Assembly (NCBI RefSeq): GCF_001715195.1
Contig: NZ_MDWE01000026.1
Location: forward strand, 1-46,210
Source of the DNA: Rhodohalobacter halophilus
Lineage (GTDB): Bacteria > Bacteroidota > Rhodothermia > Balneolales > Balneolaceae
DNA length: 46,210 nt
Direction of reading: 5' to 3'
The notes beneath the pieces were generated by a model. It had not been told where the DNA came from and did not search any database. It worked only from the letters and a program-made list of their open reading frames with translations. Shown here piece by piece: positions 7,824-15,916 of the stretch. Each line of letters starts with the position of its first letter. Within the stretch, counting starts at the first letter, position 1. Both the position numbers and the translations under genes were made by a program.

Positions 7824-9644
7824 ATGCTCGATCCGTTACGCACTGCCGCTGCCACAATTTTTTTCGTTTTATTGTCTCTATTGATATTTCTCGGGTGTGA
7901 ATCAGCCGAGGAGAGCAGGGTAACCTATTCAATTCCGGAACAGCCTGAAATGAGCACTGGCTACACGGATAAACCGGGCTGGGCAACGAATGAATTTGCC
8001 GTAGCTGCTGCGAATCCGCTCGCAACAGATGCCGGGTACCAGATTATTCAAGCGGGTGGATCTGCGGTGGATGCTGCTATTGCTGTTCAGATGGTACTGA
8101 CCCTGGTTGAGCCACAATCCAGTGGAATCGGAGGCGGTGCATTTCTGCTGAACTGGGATGGTGAAAGTGTTCATGCTTATAACGGCCGGGAAACGGCGCC
8201 TTCTGCAGCAGATGAAAACCATTTTTTAGATGAGAATGGCGATCCTATGCCGTTCCGGGATGCCGTTAGAAGCGGCAAATCTGTGGGTGTTCCCGGAACC
8301 ATCGCCATGCTGAAACAAGCCCATGAACGGCACGGAGTTCTCCCGTGGAGTGAACTATTTGAACCGGCGATTACATTGGCCGAAAATGGATTTAAATTGA
8401 GTCCGCGGCTGCACGAACTTCTCGAATCGGACCAATCATTCAGGGAAGATGATATCGCATCTCAGTTCTACTATGATGAAAACGGGGATGCCCGGGAAAT
8501 CGGATATAATCTGAAAAACCCGGCATTGGCCGAAATTCTCAGAAATGTAGCAAGTGAAGGCATTCAGACATTTTATGAAGGAGCTGTTGCAGAAAATATC
8601 GTAAATCGGATTCAGGCTCATGAGCGGCCGGGCAATATGACAATAGAGGATATTGCGAACTATCCAGCCATGGATTTTGAAACCGTAGCACTCTGCAATG
8701 ACTGGAAAAACTATAACATATGTGGATTTCCGCCGCCATCGTCGGGCCATCTCGCTGTCATGCAAATTTTGGGTATCCTGGAGCATCTGGGTCCCACCGA
8801 ATCTGACTTTTCAAACGGGTTGATGACGCCGGCTTGGATGCACAACTACTTGGAAGCTGCAAAACTGGCGTTTGCCGATCGGAATAAATATATCGGCGAC
8901 TGGGATTTTGTGGAAGCTCCCGCAGGTGATTGGAATAGCCTTGTAAACTCGGACTATTTAGCATCTCGTGCGGAACTGGTTGGCGAACAGAGTATGGGTA
9001 CGGCAGAGCCTGGGAACCCCGGAGAAATGCAGGCAATGCTTGGAGTTCAGCCGTATCAGCCCGAGAGCGGTACAAGTCACATCAGTATCGTGGATCGTGA
9101 AGGGAATATGGTATCGATGACGACCACCATTGAGAGCGGTTTTGGCAGTCGAATTATGAGTGACGGCGGAACCGGCCTGCCGGGCGGTTTTATTCTTAAT
9201 AATGAACTTACCGACTTCTCTTTAAGCCCGGTGGATGAGGATGGAAACCCAATGGCCAACCGGGTTGAGCCTAATAAGCGTCCCCGTTCAAGTATGAGCC
9301 CCTCGCTTATTTTTGATAGAGAGTCAGGGGAAATTCTGGCAAGTGTGGGTTCACCCGGTGGAGCAGCAATCATCCACTATGTGGCCAAAACGATCCTTGG
9401 CATGTATGAGTGGGATCTGAATGCACAGGATGCAATTAACCTCCCAAATTTTGCCAACTACAACAGCGCGTCTGTTCTTGAACAGGAGAGGTTTTCCGAA
9501 GAGTTTATTCAGGCGCTCATAGACAGAGGGCATGAGGTAAGGGAACAGTCGCTGACAAGCGGTATTCAGGCCATTCAGGTAACGGAAGATGGTTATTTTG
9601 GTGGTGCAGATCCGCGCCGTGAAGGTGTAGTCATGGGGCAGTAA
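7824..9644 (+). CDS. ggt: Gamma-glutamyltransferase, lipid-anchored
   Basis: Cleaves the gamma-glutamyl bond of glutathione and related amides and transfers the group to water or amino acids, in the periplasm. The 606-residue precursor has a lipoprotein signal ending at C25 (LLIFLGC), so it is probably membrane-anchored. The family layout is intact: GGSAVDAAIAVQMVLTLVEP and SGIGGGAFLL in the large subunit, then the self-cleavage site before T417 (ESGTSHISIVD), whose threonine becomes the nucleophile of a small subunit of about 190 residues. NKRPRSSMSPSLIF and GSPGGAAIIHYV line the active site. The lipid anchor is less usual than the soluble periplasmic form. It appears to be monocistronic. 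Confidence 0.93.
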   Translation: MLDPLRTAAATIFFVLLSLLIFLGCESAEESRVTYSIPEQPEMSTGYTDKPGWATNEFAVAAANPLATDAGYQIIQAGGSAVDAAIAVQMVLTLVEPQSSGIGGGAFLLNWDGESVHAYNGRETAPSAADENHFLDENGDPMPFRDAVRSGKSVGVPGTIAMLKQAHERHGVLPWSELFEPAITLAENGFKLSPRLHELLESDQSFREDDIASQFYYDENGDAREIGYNLKNPALAEILRNVASEGIQTFYEGAVAENIVNRIQAHERPGNMTIEDIANYPAMDFETVALCNDWKNYNICGFPPPSSGHLAVMQILGILEHLGPTESDFSNGLMTPAWMHNYLEAAKLAFADRNKYIGDWDFVEAPAGDWNSLVNSDYLASRAELVGEQSMGTAEPGNPGEMQAMLGVQPYQPESGTSHISIVDREGNMVSMTTTIESGFGSRIMSDGGTGLPGGFILNNELTDFSLSPVDEDGNPMANRVEPNKRPRSSMSPSLIFDRESGEILASVGSPGGAAIIHYVAKTILGMYEWDLNAQDAINLPNFANYNSASVLEQERFSEEFIQALIDRGHEVREQSLTSGIQAIQVTEDGYFGGADPRREGVVMGQ

Positions 9645-9699
9645 CTCCTGCTCTTTTTGGTAGAATTCATTGTAAACATCAATTATAAAGGAGAAAACA

Positions 9700-9972
9700 A
9701 TGGGATTTTTAGAATTTTTACTGCTGCTATTAATTGCCGGTGTTTGCGGTTCAATCGGACAGGCCATTGCCGGCTACTCGCGTGGCGGGTGTGTTGTATC
9801 CATTGTCGTTGGATTTATCGGGGCACTGCTTGGCAGCTGGATGAGTGAACAGATAGGATTGCCTGAACTTTTTAATGTTAATATTGCTGGCAGCTCCTTC
9901 CCGATTATATGGTCAATCATCGGGTCTGTGGTGTTTGTGGTAATTGTCGGCCTGCTAACCAAGAAGAGATAA
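9700..9972 (+). CDS. GlsB/YeaQ/YmgE-family membrane protein
   Basis: A 90-residue protein of the transglycosylase-associated (GlsB/YeaQ/YmgE) family, small inner-membrane proteins often induced by stress. It has three hydrophobic segments, with the glycine-rich signature GFIGALLGSWMSEQIG in the middle and a KKR end. It starts at the ATG at 9700, preceded by a good AAGGAGAA ribosome site. A longer reading in another frame is spurious. It ends 3 bp before the next serine hydrolase gene, so the two are probably co-transcribed. The molecular function of the family is not well defined. Confidence 0.85.
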   Translation: MGFLEFLLLLLIAGVCGSIGQAIAGYSRGGCVVSIVVGFIGALLGSWMSEQIGLPELFNVNIAGSSFPIIWSIIGSVVFVVIVGLLTKKR

Positions 9973-9975
9973 AAC

Positions 9976-11334
9976 ATGATAAACAGTCTGCTCAAGGTAT
10001 TATTAGCAACTCTACTCTTTACTTCCTTATCTGTTAACCTTAATGCACAGAGTGTTCCTATTGATTTTAGCCGGGTCGATACGGCTGAAGTGGATTCAAT
10101 TTTTTCTGACTATACGATTGATACACCGGGATGTGCATTGGGCGTAACACATCAGGGTAGTCTGATCTATTCAAAAGGTTATGGAATGGCCAACATGGAT
10201 TATGGAATTCCAATTCAGCCCGACTCAAAATTTATGATTGCTTCCATCTCTAAACAGTTTGCAGCTGCAGCCCTGTTGATGATGGAGCAGGAGGGACTAC
10301 TTGACCTGGATGAGAACCTGCAGACATATATACCCGAACTGCCGGATTATGAAATTCCCATTACTTCCCGGCAAATGATTCATCACACCTCCGGAATGAG
10401 GGATCTGTTCAGTTTACTGGCACTCAATGATGTGGGGCTGGATAATACCACAACACCGGAGGCGACGTTTGAGTTGCTTACCCGAATTAGCCGGTTGAAC
10501 ACAGAGCCTAACACCAAGTACAACTACAGCAACAGCACCTACTTTTTAATGTCTGTCCTGGTTGAAAATTTGACGGGTAAAACACTCCGGGAATATACCA
10601 AAGAGCACTTTTTTGATCCGATTGGGATGGATGATACCCACTTCCATGATGATACCGGAATGATTGTAAAAAACAGGGCAGAGAGCTACCGGCCCACAGG
10701 AAATGGAGTCGGTCGTTTCTACCGCGATAACCTTGATCGGGTAGGTGCACGCGGTCTTTTTACAACGATTGAAGATTTTGCCAAATGGGACGCCAATTTT
10801 TTGGAGAATCGGTCGAACCTGGAGAATTTCAGAGAAAAGATGTTAAGTGTTGGAGTATTTAATGATGGTACAGAGATGGATTATGCAGCCGGCATTCGGT
10901 TAAGTGAGTACCGGAAAATCGACACGTTTGGGCATGGCGGGAACTATATGGGATTCCGGACCAACTATATGCACTTTCCTGACTATGAGCTCGGGATTAT
11001 CGTTTTTTGTAACAGAAGTAATATCAGCCCGGCAGCGCACTCTCGTGAAGTGGCTGATGTGTATCTCCGAGACGCTTATTCGGAAATTTTCAACGAGTAT
11101 GTTGGAGAGTACCACAATGACTCATTTCGCACCTCATTTGATGTGATAAGCGAGGACGGTAAACTATATTTGCTGAGAGGGTTACGCCAAAAAGAGGAGT
11201 TGAGCTGGAGCAGAAATGATGAATTCAGGGCCGGAGGATTTTCCGTCAAATTTATCAGAAACGGGAATGGAATCGAGTCGATGAAACTGAGTTCCGGTCG
11301 AACGGCCAACATAACTTTTGAACGAAAGAACTGA
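9976..11334 (+). CDS. Beta-lactamase-family (class C-like) serine hydrolase, first copy
   Basis: A 452-residue secreted hydrolase of the Beta-lactamase (PF00144) superfamily, which includes D-aminopeptidases, esterases and penicillin-binding proteins. It has a signal peptide to about residue 24, then the catalytic S90-x-x-K93 (ASISKQ), the YSN triad (YNYSNSTYFL) and the HGG triad (FGHGGNYMGF), all in the right order. A C-terminal extension of about 100 residues resembles the small beta-domain found in related peptidases. It is followed 12 bp later by a clear paralogue in the same orientation, so the pair arose by tandem duplication. Substrate unknown; resistance to beta-lactams should not be assumed. 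Confidence 0.85.
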   Translation: MINSLLKVLLATLLFTSLSVNLNAQSVPIDFSRVDTAEVDSIFSDYTIDTPGCALGVTHQGSLIYSKGYGMANMDYGIPIQPDSKFMIASISKQFAAAALLMMEQEGLLDLDENLQTYIPELPDYEIPITSRQMIHHTSGMRDLFSLLALNDVGLDNTTTPEATFELLTRISRLNTEPNTKYNYSNSTYFLMSVLVENLTGKTLREYTKEHFFDPIGMDDTHFHDDTGMIVKNRAESYRPTGNGVGRFYRDNLDRVGARGLFTTIEDFAKWDANFLENRSNLENFREKMLSVGVFNDGTEMDYAAGIRLSEYRKIDTFGHGGNYMGFRTNYMHFPDYELGIIVFCNRSNISPAAHSREVADVYLRDAYSEIFNEYVGEYHNDSFRTSFDVISEDGKLYLLRGLRQKEELSWSRNDEFRAGGFSVKFIRNGNGIESMKLSSGRTANITFERKN

Positions 11335-11346
11335 CAGATCAAACCT

Positions 11347-12720
11347 ATGAAACGATATTTACAACTCTCACTGATAGCGGTACTGCTCGCTTCAATCCAT
11401 ACGGATATTCTCTGCGCTCAAACGGTTTCTAATGGACTGAATGATAGAGTGGATGAAATTTTTTCGCAGTACGACGGAGATGAAATTCCCGGCTGTGCGG
11501 TTTCCATATTTCAAGACGGTCAGTCAATTTTTAACAAAGGATATGGTATTGCAAATCTCGACTACGGAATAGAAATCAGTGATTCCACCCGGTTTTATAT
11601 GGCGTCTGTATCGAAGCATGTTACCGCATCTGCGGCTCAGCTGTTGATTATTCGCGGCGAGCTCGACGAACATGCTCCGGTTGGCGAATATGTTGAGGAG
11701 TGGCCGGAATGGGCATCGGAAGTTCGCGTACATCACTTGTTTAATCACACCTCTGGTCTGCCTGATATTTACGGTTTGATGCGAATTGGCGGGATGGATA
11801 TTAACGACGTGATGGATCTTGAGGATTACATTGAAGTGATCAAAAAAGGGGAGGAGTTAATGTTTGAGCCGGGATCGGACTACTCCTACACCAATAGCGG
11901 GTACTCTCTGCTGGCTTATCTGGTTGAGGAGATAAGCGGATTGAGTTTTCCCGAATTTGTACATGAAGAGTTCTTTGAACCGTTTGGCATGAATGCTTCT
12001 CATTTTCACAACGACCGGACTTTAATTATTCCAAACCGTGCGATCAGCTACCAGGTATCCGGTGGAAACATCCGGCGATCATACCCCGGTAATTTTCAGG
12101 GTGTAGGTGGCGGCGGACTCTACACTACCCTTCAGGATTGGGAGAAGTGGGAGCAGTTTTGGAATGGAAGTTTGAGCTGGGAAGGCGGTATTTCACAAGA
12201 TGAAGCTAATCAACTGAAGGAGAGTTTATTGGCCCCTTCATTTGCCGGTGGTGAGGAGATTCCGTACCGAAGGGGGCTGCGTATGGAGGATCGAAAAGGG
12301 GTCAGAAATGTTAATCACGGCGGATCTTTTCAAGGATTCAAAACACACTATTCCCGATATCCTGATGCGGGATATTCGATGGTTACGGTTTGCAATCGCG
12401 GTGATGCAGACCCCGGCTCACTGAATGGCGATATCGCAGATTTTATTCTTCAGGAACAGTTTGAAAACTACCTCAGTGAATATACAGGTCGATTTGTGAA
12501 TGATGAGCTTCCTGCTGAGTATCTGTTGAAGGTAGAAGATGGTAATCTGCATTTAGAAAGAAGGCTGAGCCCAAATGGTAGAATGAACGAGGTTGAAAGA
12601 GATGTTTGGGAAGCAGGATCGTGGGATTTTGAGTTTTTTAGGGATGAGAACGGTGAAATCGCGGGCTTTTTAGTGACAACCGGACGGGCTGAAAATGTGG
12701 AGTTTTTGAAGGCTGATTGA
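11347..12720 (+). CDS. Beta-lactamase-family (class C-like) serine hydrolase, second copy
   Basis: A 457-residue paralogue of the preceding gene with the same architecture: signal peptide, S87-x-x-K90 (ASVSKHV), the second-triad tyrosine in YSYTNSGYSLL, and HGG in VNHGGSFQGF. The two differ through much of their length but share landmarks such as FNKGYGIANLDYGI versus YSKGYGMANMDYGI, LYTTLQDWEKW versus LFTTIEDFAKW, and the FHNDR/FHDDT segment. This suggests an old duplication with divergent specificity. The gene is followed by a strong hairpin terminator. It probably belongs to one unit with the GlsB-like gene and the first copy. Confidence 0.85.
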   Translation: MKRYLQLSLIAVLLASIHTDILCAQTVSNGLNDRVDEIFSQYDGDEIPGCAVSIFQDGQSIFNKGYGIANLDYGIEISDSTRFYMASVSKHVTASAAQLLIIRGELDEHAPVGEYVEEWPEWASEVRVHHLFNHTSGLPDIYGLMRIGGMDINDVMDLEDYIEVIKKGEELMFEPGSDYSYTNSGYSLLAYLVEEISGLSFPEFVHEEFFEPFGMNASHFHNDRTLIIPNRAISYQVSGGNIRRSYPGNFQGVGGGGLYTTLQDWEKWEQFWNGSLSWEGGISQDEANQLKESLLAPSFAGGEEIPYRRGLRMEDRKGVRNVNHGGSFQGFKTHYSRYPDAGYSMVTVCNRGDADPGSLNGDIADFILQEQFENYLSEYTGRFVNDELPAEYLLKVEDGNLHLERRLSPNGRMNEVERDVWEAGSWDFEFFRDENGEIAGFLVTTGRAENVEFLKAD

Positions 12721-12753
12721 AAGTATTTTTTTAAAGATTTTGTGACAAAATGG

Positions 12754-12790
12754 AACCCCGCACCGAACTGTTTCGATGCGGGGTTTTGAT
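12754..12790. terminator. Bidirectional terminator between convergent genes
   Basis: AACCCCGCA (12754-12762) pairs perfectly with TGCGGGGTT (12777-12785) around a 14-base loop, and TTTTGATTTT follows. It separates the serine hydrolase (plus) from the copper receptor (minus). Confidence 0.85.
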
Positions 12791-12809
12791 TTTATAATAA
12801 TGCGAAAGC

Positions 12810-15119
12810 TTAGAACCGAATGCTAACCTCTGCAAAGAACCGTTGTCCGGGTTCCGGCAAGTAGCCGCCGGATGGATTCTCCATGGTGTTAAACTGACGA
12901 TTCAGGTGTTCGTAGTAATTTTCATCGAACAGGTTGCGAACACCGCCCGAGAGCGTAACTCCGTTAATCAGTGGAGAGGCAAAGGTGATGTCTGTTAACC
13001 AGAATCCCGGTGACCGGTTTTCCCCAAACTCTTCATTATAGCGTGTTTGCGGGAATACTCTTCGAATGTTCAGTACCGGGAATATCTTTCCTGACAACAT
13101 AGAGCCATTTAACTGTAGTGTGGTTTCAAGTGGTGGAATTTCCGCTACAGCCTCACCTGAATCTGTGTATTCGGCATACGTGTAGGAGCTGTTGAAACCG
13201 GCTGACCAGCTTTCAGAGAATTGATATTGAAAGCCCAGTTCAAATCCTGTAAAAAGAGCATCTCCCCGGTTATCAAACTCACGAACTCCAGGGGCGCCCA
13301 TTCCTACAGGAGTCAGGTCGGGGTTGATGACTGCAGATATGTAGTTTGTCATATAGGATGCAAACAGTGTCGATTCAACGTTAAAACGTCCCAGGTTTGA
13401 TTTGATGACCAGGTCGGCCTGATTGTTGGCTTCGGGGTCCAAATCCGGGTTGCCGGCATACTCATAACTGTCTCGGCCAATGGTTAGGTAGTTGATGAAG
13501 CGCTCGGTTACGTCAGGACTGCGAACACCCCGGCCCAGATAGAGTCCCATACTGGTCGATGAACTGATTTGACGTGTAACCCCCAGGCTCAAACTAAGAT
13601 TGAGATGTTCTGAACGGTTATCAAGTCCTGCAAAACGTGGAGCAGGATCATTTGAGTCCGCCCGGTTCAGGTCCAATCGTGATCCGGCAGATAGCGTCCA
13701 CTGGTCGATAAAATGTTCAATACCTGCATACAGACCCGCGTTAAAGACCTCGGCATCCTGCCATAGGTTATAGGTCATGCTACTTCCGGCCTGTGGCCCC
13801 ATTTTAATGTCTACATAGCGGGTTCCGGTCACATCGAGCTGATCGAACCCACCCGCAATGGTGTACGAACCGGACTCGTAAAGACCTTTGAAGGATCCGT
13901 GTACACCGTATGTTTCTGTTTCGGCAAGAGCAACAGCATCCCTCATCTCGAAAGAAGAGCGGTCATGGTTATTCATTTCATGATCCACCAGACTCCAGTA
14001 TCCGTTTAGTTCAAGCGAAGAGACAGACTCATTCTGAGCCGGTTTCCACTCGTACCCGCTTTTGAACTTGTAGGTGTCATCTACAGCCATATCCATCATT
14101 AGAGCAGGGAAATCGGCGTCTCTGATAAAGGATTGAGACCAACCTGCTGTGATTCGATGTGAAGGTGCGATACGTAACCCGCCTTCAATACCGTAATCAT
14201 ACGATTCAAACCCGGAGGCGACTTCCTGTCCGTTACCCCCGGTGTAGTTACCGGTTGAGGAGAGTCCACCACTCAGCAGAAAGTTCCATATATCGGTTCC
14301 ACCCTGAAGCCGGGCATCGGTTTTTCTGTGATTGGTGTTACTTTCAAACCCGGCTCTAACGTCTCCGTTCATTCCAAAATCGATGTAATCAGGTGTCGGG
14401 TGACTCACAAAATTGACGGTTCCGCCAAACGAAGGACCATACTTTAAGGCGTGTGGCCCGCGATGAATTTCAACCCTCTCTATATCACTCAGGCGAATGT
14501 GAGAGGTTGGCGGGTCCATACGGTTTGGACATGCCGCAGCCGTTGCAGTCAATCCGTCCAAGCGTACATTCAGTCGACTCCCGCTCAACCCTCGGAGAAC
14601 AGGATCGATACCAAAACCGCCTTTTCGGATTCCCGATGCGTTGCCCGCATCTCGTAGAAACTGTCCCGAATCGATGGGTAAAGATGCTGCTTGATCTGTT
14701 CCCATACGGTTTGAGGGTGAGTTCATCACCCGGTGTGAGAGAACGGTGATCGGACTCATCATTTCAGAGGCCGGTGAGAGCTTAAAATGAAGTGGATCTC
14801 CGGAGTAGAGTTCACTTTGGGAGAGTGATCTTGTTAACGGACGAAAACCGATATGAGTGATCCGCACGGTTGCTTCAGTAAGATTTTCGCTTACGGTTAA
14901 CGAAAATTGACCATGTTCATCAGAAACTGCAGAAAGCTGTTCACTCTCTATTTGAACATGAGCGCCCGCTACCGGCTGAAGGTCATCAGCCGAGAGGATT
15001 AATCCGGATATGATTCTGTTGTTTTGTTGATTGATAGCATCAGATAATGGGGTTGTCGCAGCTTCAACTCCAAACATGGGGAGCAGAAACAGGACAATAA
15101 AGAATTTTAATAAAGACAT
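12810..15119 (-). CDS. TonB-dependent copper receptor, OprC-like
   Basis: A 769-residue outer-membrane TonB receptor: signal peptide (to about residue 20), carboxypeptidase-regulatory-like domain (about 35-115), plug (about 130-260), and a beta-barrel ending in FFAEVSIRF. The plug contains TAAACPNRMDPPTSHI, giving C197-x-x-x-M201, and the barrel contains VDHEMNNH, giving H380-x-M382. In Pseudomonas OprC the copper site is CxxxM plus HxM (C143, M147, H323, M325) with nearly the same separation: 183 residues between C and H here, 180 there. This is strong evidence for copper import. The gene upstream encodes a Cys/His/Met-rich small protein in the same direction, supporting a copper operon. Confidence 0.9.
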   Translation of the reverse strand: MSLLKFFIVLFLLPMFGVEAATTPLSDAINQQNNRIISGLILSADDLQPVAGAHVQIESEQLSAVSDEHGQFSLTVSENLTEATVRITHIGFRPLTRSLSQSELYSGDPLHFKLSPASEMMSPITVLSHRVMNSPSNRMGTDQAASLPIDSGQFLRDAGNASGIRKGGFGIDPVLRGLSGSRLNVRLDGLTATAAACPNRMDPPTSHIRLSDIERVEIHRGPHALKYGPSFGGTVNFVSHPTPDYIDFGMNGDVRAGFESNTNHRKTDARLQGGTDIWNFLLSGGLSSTGNYTGGNGQEVASGFESYDYGIEGGLRIAPSHRITAGWSQSFIRDADFPALMMDMAVDDTYKFKSGYEWKPAQNESVSSLELNGYWSLVDHEMNNHDRSSFEMRDAVALAETETYGVHGSFKGLYESGSYTIAGGFDQLDVTGTRYVDIKMGPQAGSSMTYNLWQDAEVFNAGLYAGIEHFIDQWTLSAGSRLDLNRADSNDPAPRFAGLDNRSEHLNLSLSLGVTRQISSSTSMGLYLGRGVRSPDVTERFINYLTIGRDSYEYAGNPDLDPEANNQADLVIKSNLGRFNVESTLFASYMTNYISAVINPDLTPVGMGAPGVREFDNRGDALFTGFELGFQYQFSESWSAGFNSSYTYAEYTDSGEAVAEIPPLETTLQLNGSMLSGKIFPVLNIRRVFPQTRYNEEFGENRSPGFWLTDITFASPLINGVTLSGGVRNLFDENYYEHLNRQFNTMENPSGGYLPEPGQRFFAEVSIRF

Positions 15120-15240
15120 AATTCATTCTTGAATATGTTAGTGAATGGCTTCCAGTTTTGACGGAAAGATCCACCGATCCCAACTGCGGAATGATGAGCC
15201 CGTCAAAAATTAAAAGCTGTTAAATAGTTGTTTGATATTA

Positions 15241-15265
15241 CTTCAGCCCTTTTTTTTTGCTGAAG
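15241..15265. other. Hairpin between the two copper-operon genes
   Basis: CTTCAGC and GCTGAAG form a perfect 7-bp stem around an 11-base loop that is a T run on the plus strand (A run in the operon transcript). It lies 18 bp past the stop of the Cys-rich gene. No U-tract follows in the transcript, so it may stabilise or attenuate mRNA rather than terminate. Confidence 0.35.
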
Positions 15266-15282
15266 TTTTGAGGATGGATGAA

Positions 15283-15756
15283 TTAGCTTTGTGGAGGATG
15301 AAAAATATCTTTTTGAAAGAAGGAGAGGTTTGACTGATGAAGTTGTTTAAAAAATCGTTTGTCAAAAATCAGTTTAGCATTGCCGGATTCGGCAAGTAAA
15401 GCAGTCTTGTCCAGCGTATTGAACAGGATGTGCATTTGGCCGGGCGCGCCTTTCTGGCACCCGCAGACAGATTCACCGCTGGCGGTTTGAGTCATATCAC
15501 AATGAGCCGGCTTTTCTTCGCTGCCGTGCTTCTCCGCGCTGTGTGATGAATCATGACTCTTGTCCATCTCCATATCGATGGCGCAGTGTTCCGTTCCGCT
15601 ATTCGTATCGTGAGAACATCCGATACAGGTACAAAAATGTGCGACTTTTTCTCCATCGGTAAACAGCGAATACCCCACAATAGCAACCTTGCTGATCTCC
15701 GTCATGGAGAAGAGCAGGGTGAGCGTGAGGAATATGGAACCAATGGACTGCTTCAT
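15283..15756 (-). CDS. Cys/His/Met-rich small protein of the copper operon
   Basis: A 157-residue protein with an N-terminal hydrophobic segment (about 5-19, possibly a signal or anchor). The central region is crowded with soft-metal ligands: HFCTCIGCSHD, EHCAIDMEMDKSHDSSHS, HGSEEKPAHCDM and SVCGCQKG. The C-terminal third is low in cysteine. No established family was recognised. Ligand density and position directly upstream of an OprC-like copper receptor point to copper binding, storage or sensing in the periplasm. It is the first gene of the minus-strand operon, with a promoter-like element 20-50 bp upstream. The function is inferred from composition and context. Confidence 0.7.
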   Translation of the reverse strand: MKQSIGSIFLTLTLLFSMTEISKVAIVGYSLFTDGEKVAHFCTCIGCSHDTNSGTEHCAIDMEMDKSHDSSHSAEKHGSEEKPAHCDMTQTASGESVCGCQKGAPGQMHILFNTLDKTALLAESGNAKLIFDKRFFKQLHQSNLSFFQKDIFHPPQS

Positions 15757-15774
15757 AAAATCTTGAAGTTTTAT

Positions 15775-15805
15775 TAAAGATAATGTTGTCCGAAATAAAG
15801 GTCAA
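15775..15805 (-). promoter_or_regulatory. Promoter of the copper operon
   Basis: On the minus strand TTGACC (15805-15800) and TATCTTTA (15782-15775) are separated by 17 bases. The second element fits the Bacteroidota TANNTTTG -7 box in 7 of 8 positions. The start codon at 15756 is about 19 bases farther on. Confidence 0.5.
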
Positions 15806-15916
15806 TCCAAATTGGATAAATATATCTGAATAAGGAGTGAAATTACAGAATTGATACGATCAGATGATAAGTTTTATCAAGAGTGAAGGTTTCGTATTAT
15901 CTAATGGAGAGATGGG

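Noticed and set aside
9657-9848. Plus-strand frame overlapping the GlsB-like gene
   Set aside because: The frame at 9700 has the correct family sequence and a good ribosome site; the other is a shadow.
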